DNA from: an uncultured Eubacterium sp.
Lineage (GTDB): Bacteria > Bacillota > Clostridia > Lachnospirales > Lachnospiraceae
Assembly (NCBI GenBank): GCA_900548465.1
Contig: URKY01000005.1
Span: 1 to 64,000 of the forward strand
Direction of reading: 5' to 3'
Length of the DNA: 64,000 bases
The notes under the pieces were generated by a model. It was not told where the DNA came from, did no database searches, and was given only the letters and a program-made list of their open reading frames with translations. The translations under genes were made by a program, and so were the position numbers. Shown piece by piece: positions 63,358-64,000 of this stretch (position 1 is the first letter of the stretch; every line of letters begins with the position of its first letter).

Positions 63358-63930
63358 ATGGGTTTAATTGATATATTGTTAATAGGTGTCGGTTTGTCAA
63401 TGGATGCTTTCGCCGTGTCTATTTGTAGAGGTCTGAAAATGAAGGTGATTGATTTAAAGCAGTGCTTTATTATAGCGGGATTTTTCGGAGTTTTTCAGCT
63501 GATTATGCCATTAATAGGATATGCCTTAAGCGTAAGTTTTGTTGATTATATTAATGCTTACAGCCATTGGGTTGCATTTGTGCTTTTGGCAATTATCGGG
63601 GCAAATATGATTAGGGAATCCGTAGGTGATGAGGAAGAAACAGAAGATGAAAAAACTCCTCTTGGTATAAAAGAATTATTTGGACTTGCCATTGCAACAA
63701 GTATAGATGCCTTAGCAGTCGGAGTGACTTTCGGTACTATGGGCGATAAGATTCAGCTGTCAATCTGGTTGTCCGTAATTCTCATAGGAATGACAACTTT
63801 TATTATCTCTGTTGGAGGCGTATTTATCGGAAATATTTTCGGTGCAAAATACAAAGCAAAAGCAGAAATTGCAGGTGGAATTATACTTATTCTTATAGGT
63901 ATAAAAGTAGTTATTGAACATTATTTATAG
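63358..63930 (+). CDS. mntP: Manganese efflux pump MntP
   Basis: A 190-residue protein of six membrane helices. The duplicated Asp-containing motifs GLSMDAFAVSICRG (about 10-23) and ATSIDALAVGVTFG (about 111-124) define the MntP family, which exports Mn2+. A charged acidic loop (GDEEETEDEKTPLG) separates the halves. AGGAGA supports the ATG at 63358 over the one at 63334. It sits 30 bases after hisC, with no yybP-ykoY type leader between them. Confidence 0.93.
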   Translation: MGLIDILLIGVGLSMDAFAVSICRGLKMKVIDLKQCFIIAGFFGVFQLIMPLIGYALSVSFVDYINAYSHWVAFVLLAIIGANMIRESVGDEEETEDEKTPLGIKELFGLAIATSIDALAVGVTFGTMGDKIQLSIWLSVILIGMTTFIISVGGVFIGNIFGAKYKAKAEIAGGIILILIGIKVVIEHYL

Positions 63931-64000
63931 GGATTTAACACTCCATAATTACATAACAGAAATATAACAAATTGTTAATACATTAATTAAAAAAAGATAA

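Noticed and set aside
1..64000. tRNA, rRNA, insertion sequence or prophage genes
   Set aside because: No cloverleaf, rRNA-like sequence, transposase, integrase or terminal repeats of an IS were seen by eye; a tRNAscan and IS search would settle it.

Overview
The window is 64 kb of AT-rich chromosome from a spore-forming, anaerobic, low-GC Gram-positive bacterium, most likely a clostridium of the Lachnospiraceae type. The evidence is AT-rich codon use and purine-rich AGGAGG ribosome sites, sporulation genes (gpr, spoIIP), an anaerobic ribonucleotide reductase activase (nrdG), class B-type sortase, many lipoproteins, LuxS, and the order rho-rpmE-DUF1385-prmC-prfA. The placement is inferred from gene content; no 16S gene is present. 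No tRNA, rRNA, phage, insertion sequence or CRISPR array was seen. Most of the window reads as ordinary chromosome.

Layout. 1-13,000: end of an exported protein gene, a GH13 protein whose catalytic residues are all replaced, TraX, a secreted GH16 beta-glucanase with three extra binding domains, a SulP anion transporter, luxS, two small exported proteins flanking a duplicated 39-bp repeat, a second-type rsmH, trpS and an LRR exported protein. 13,000-23,400: Pr6Pr membrane protein, GNAT acetyltransferase with a promoter and operator-like hairpin, phosphatase, a type IIA topoisomerase pair, a secreted glucosaminidase, a HAD protein with a broken active site and a PrsA-like lipoprotein. 23,500-32,900: gtrA-yfhO, then argG divergent from argCJBD with ArgR-like boxes between them. 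33,000-36,800: a phosphate module (Pho-box repeats, Na/Pi cotransporter, PhoB/PhoR-like pair).

36,800-44,500: comEA, a response regulator and sensor kinase, a GerMN lipoprotein, comEC and holA in one direction. 44,500-48,200: rpsT with a structured leader, gpr, spoIIP, sortase. 48,300-50,500 (minus strand): dut, nrdG, malic enzyme. 50,600-55,460: rho, rpmE, DUF1385 (yqhQ), prmC, prfA.

55,500-59,400 is the most unusual part. Four and a bit tandem copies of a 73-bp unit lie beside a promoter and a leader with competing hairpins. These precede four tightly packed genes: an HPr-kinase-like ATPase, a PqqD-family peptide-recognition protein, an S24/S26 peptidase-like protein and an ABC exporter. 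This looks like the modification, cleavage and export part of a peptide (RiPP-like) system, but no precursor gene could be identified. The window closes with two hypothetical genes, glmM, a VanZ-like gene, hisC and mntP.

All starts were judged by eye from ribosome-binding sites. Promoters, terminators and RNA structures were likewise found by eye and have not been folded or searched computationally.
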